Source: JADKIH01 sp031367345 (GTDB lineage Bacteria > Bacteroidota > Bacteroidia > AKYH767-A > 2013-40CM-41-45). Taken from it: a stretch of 5,903 nucleotides of DNA. Below, piece after piece: positions 5,797 to 5,903 of the stretch (position 1 is its first letter; the number at the start of each line of letters is the position of its first letter). Location of the stretch: NCBI GenBank assembly GCA_031367345.1, contig JANLPR010000004.1, positions 1-5,903 of the forward strand, in the 5' to 3' direction. The position numbers and the translations under genes are program-made. Below the pieces are notes generated by a model, which saw only the letters and a list, made by a program, of their open reading frames with translations, had not been told where the DNA came from and ran no database searches.

Positions 5797-5804
5797 CAAA
5801 GGTA
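5797..5804 (-). promoter_or_regulatory. Bacteroidota -7 promoter element of the transposase (TACCTTTG)
   Basis: On the minus strand TACCTTTG matches TAnnTTTG and is followed after only four bases by the ATG at 5792. A TTG lies 16 bases further upstream (GATTGAATGG context), close to but shorter than the usual -33 spacing. The placement predicts an almost leaderless mRNA and supports the 5792 start. Confidence 0.6.
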
Positions 5805-5819
5805 AATGCAAACAACCAT

Positions 5820-5903
5820 TCAATCCTAAACCCCAGTAGTACTACAAATCACTTTTCGTAAATCGTACAATTGAATAGCAATCATTTATCTCTTTTCAAC
5901 ACC
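5820..5903. other. Sequence beyond the transposase, probable IS end or flank
   Basis: No gene is visible in these 84 bases. They hold a perfect 10-bp palindrome, GTAGTACTAC, at 5836-5845 after a CCCC run. The segment upstream of the transposase should include one IS end, but the boundary cannot be set from this window. Confidence 0.35.

Larger units (their letters stand above)
3933..5819 (-). mobile_element. Insertion sequence, IS1634-like; ends not resolved
   Basis: The single long transposase gene makes up nearly the whole element, as expected for this group (typically 1.5-2 kb). I could not identify convincing terminal inverted repeats or a target duplication. The true ends are probably within the ~60 bases left of 3933 and within or just beyond 5820-5903. 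The bounds given are the minimum set by the open reading frame. Confidence 0.75.

Noticed and set aside
5836..5845. Palindrome GTAGTACTAC as an operator
   Set aside because: A single short palindrome without a second site or known regulator; it may simply be part of the IS end.
3930..5881. Possible terminal inverted repeats of the IS: TTGCTAATCA (3930-3939) and TGAATAGCAA (5872-5881)
   Set aside because: Only nine of ten positions match, the similarity does not extend, no target duplication flanks them, and the left one overlaps the transposase stop codon. A match of this quality is expected by chance when comparing two ~100-base flanks.

Overview
The window looks like chromosomal DNA of a member of the Bacteroidota. 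Three things point there: a secreted protein with a C-terminal type IX secretion (T9SS) sorting domain, Bacteroidota-type -7 promoter elements (TAnnTTTG) ahead of all three genes, and an AT-rich, Shine-Dalgarno-poor gene style. I cannot name a genus.

Layout. Bases 1-400 are non-coding: a composite dispersed repeat (1-251) followed by the asnS promoter region. Bases 401-1783 (+) encode a complete asparaginyl-tRNA synthetase. Bases 1784-2383 are a 600-base spacer between two convergent genes and are packed with repeats: a six-copy heptamer array, then alternating heptamer arrays and 74-bp inverted-repeat units, and a second copy of the block that begins the window. Bases 2384-3700 (-) encode a secreted leucine-rich-repeat protein with a T9SS tail. 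Bases 3701-3932 hold its promoter region and a fragment of the 74-bp unit. Bases 3933-5792 (-) encode an intact DDE transposase resembling the IS1634 group (IS4 superfamily), with about 80 bases of unassigned sequence beyond it up to the window edge.

The three genes do not form an operon or a functional pathway: one is housekeeping (translation), one is a surface or exported protein, one is a mobile element. No RNA gene, CRISPR array or defence/toxin system was seen. The part most worth a second look is the repeat family. Four equal-length (74 bp) units have complementary ends and are interleaved with heptamer arrays that occur in both orientations. In one unit the interior has diverged while the arms still pair, which suggests a selected hairpin or a small non-autonomous mobile element. 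Secondary observations are promoters placed so close to the asnS and transposase start codons that the mRNAs should be almost leaderless, and a degenerate EF-hand-like loop in the LRR protein.
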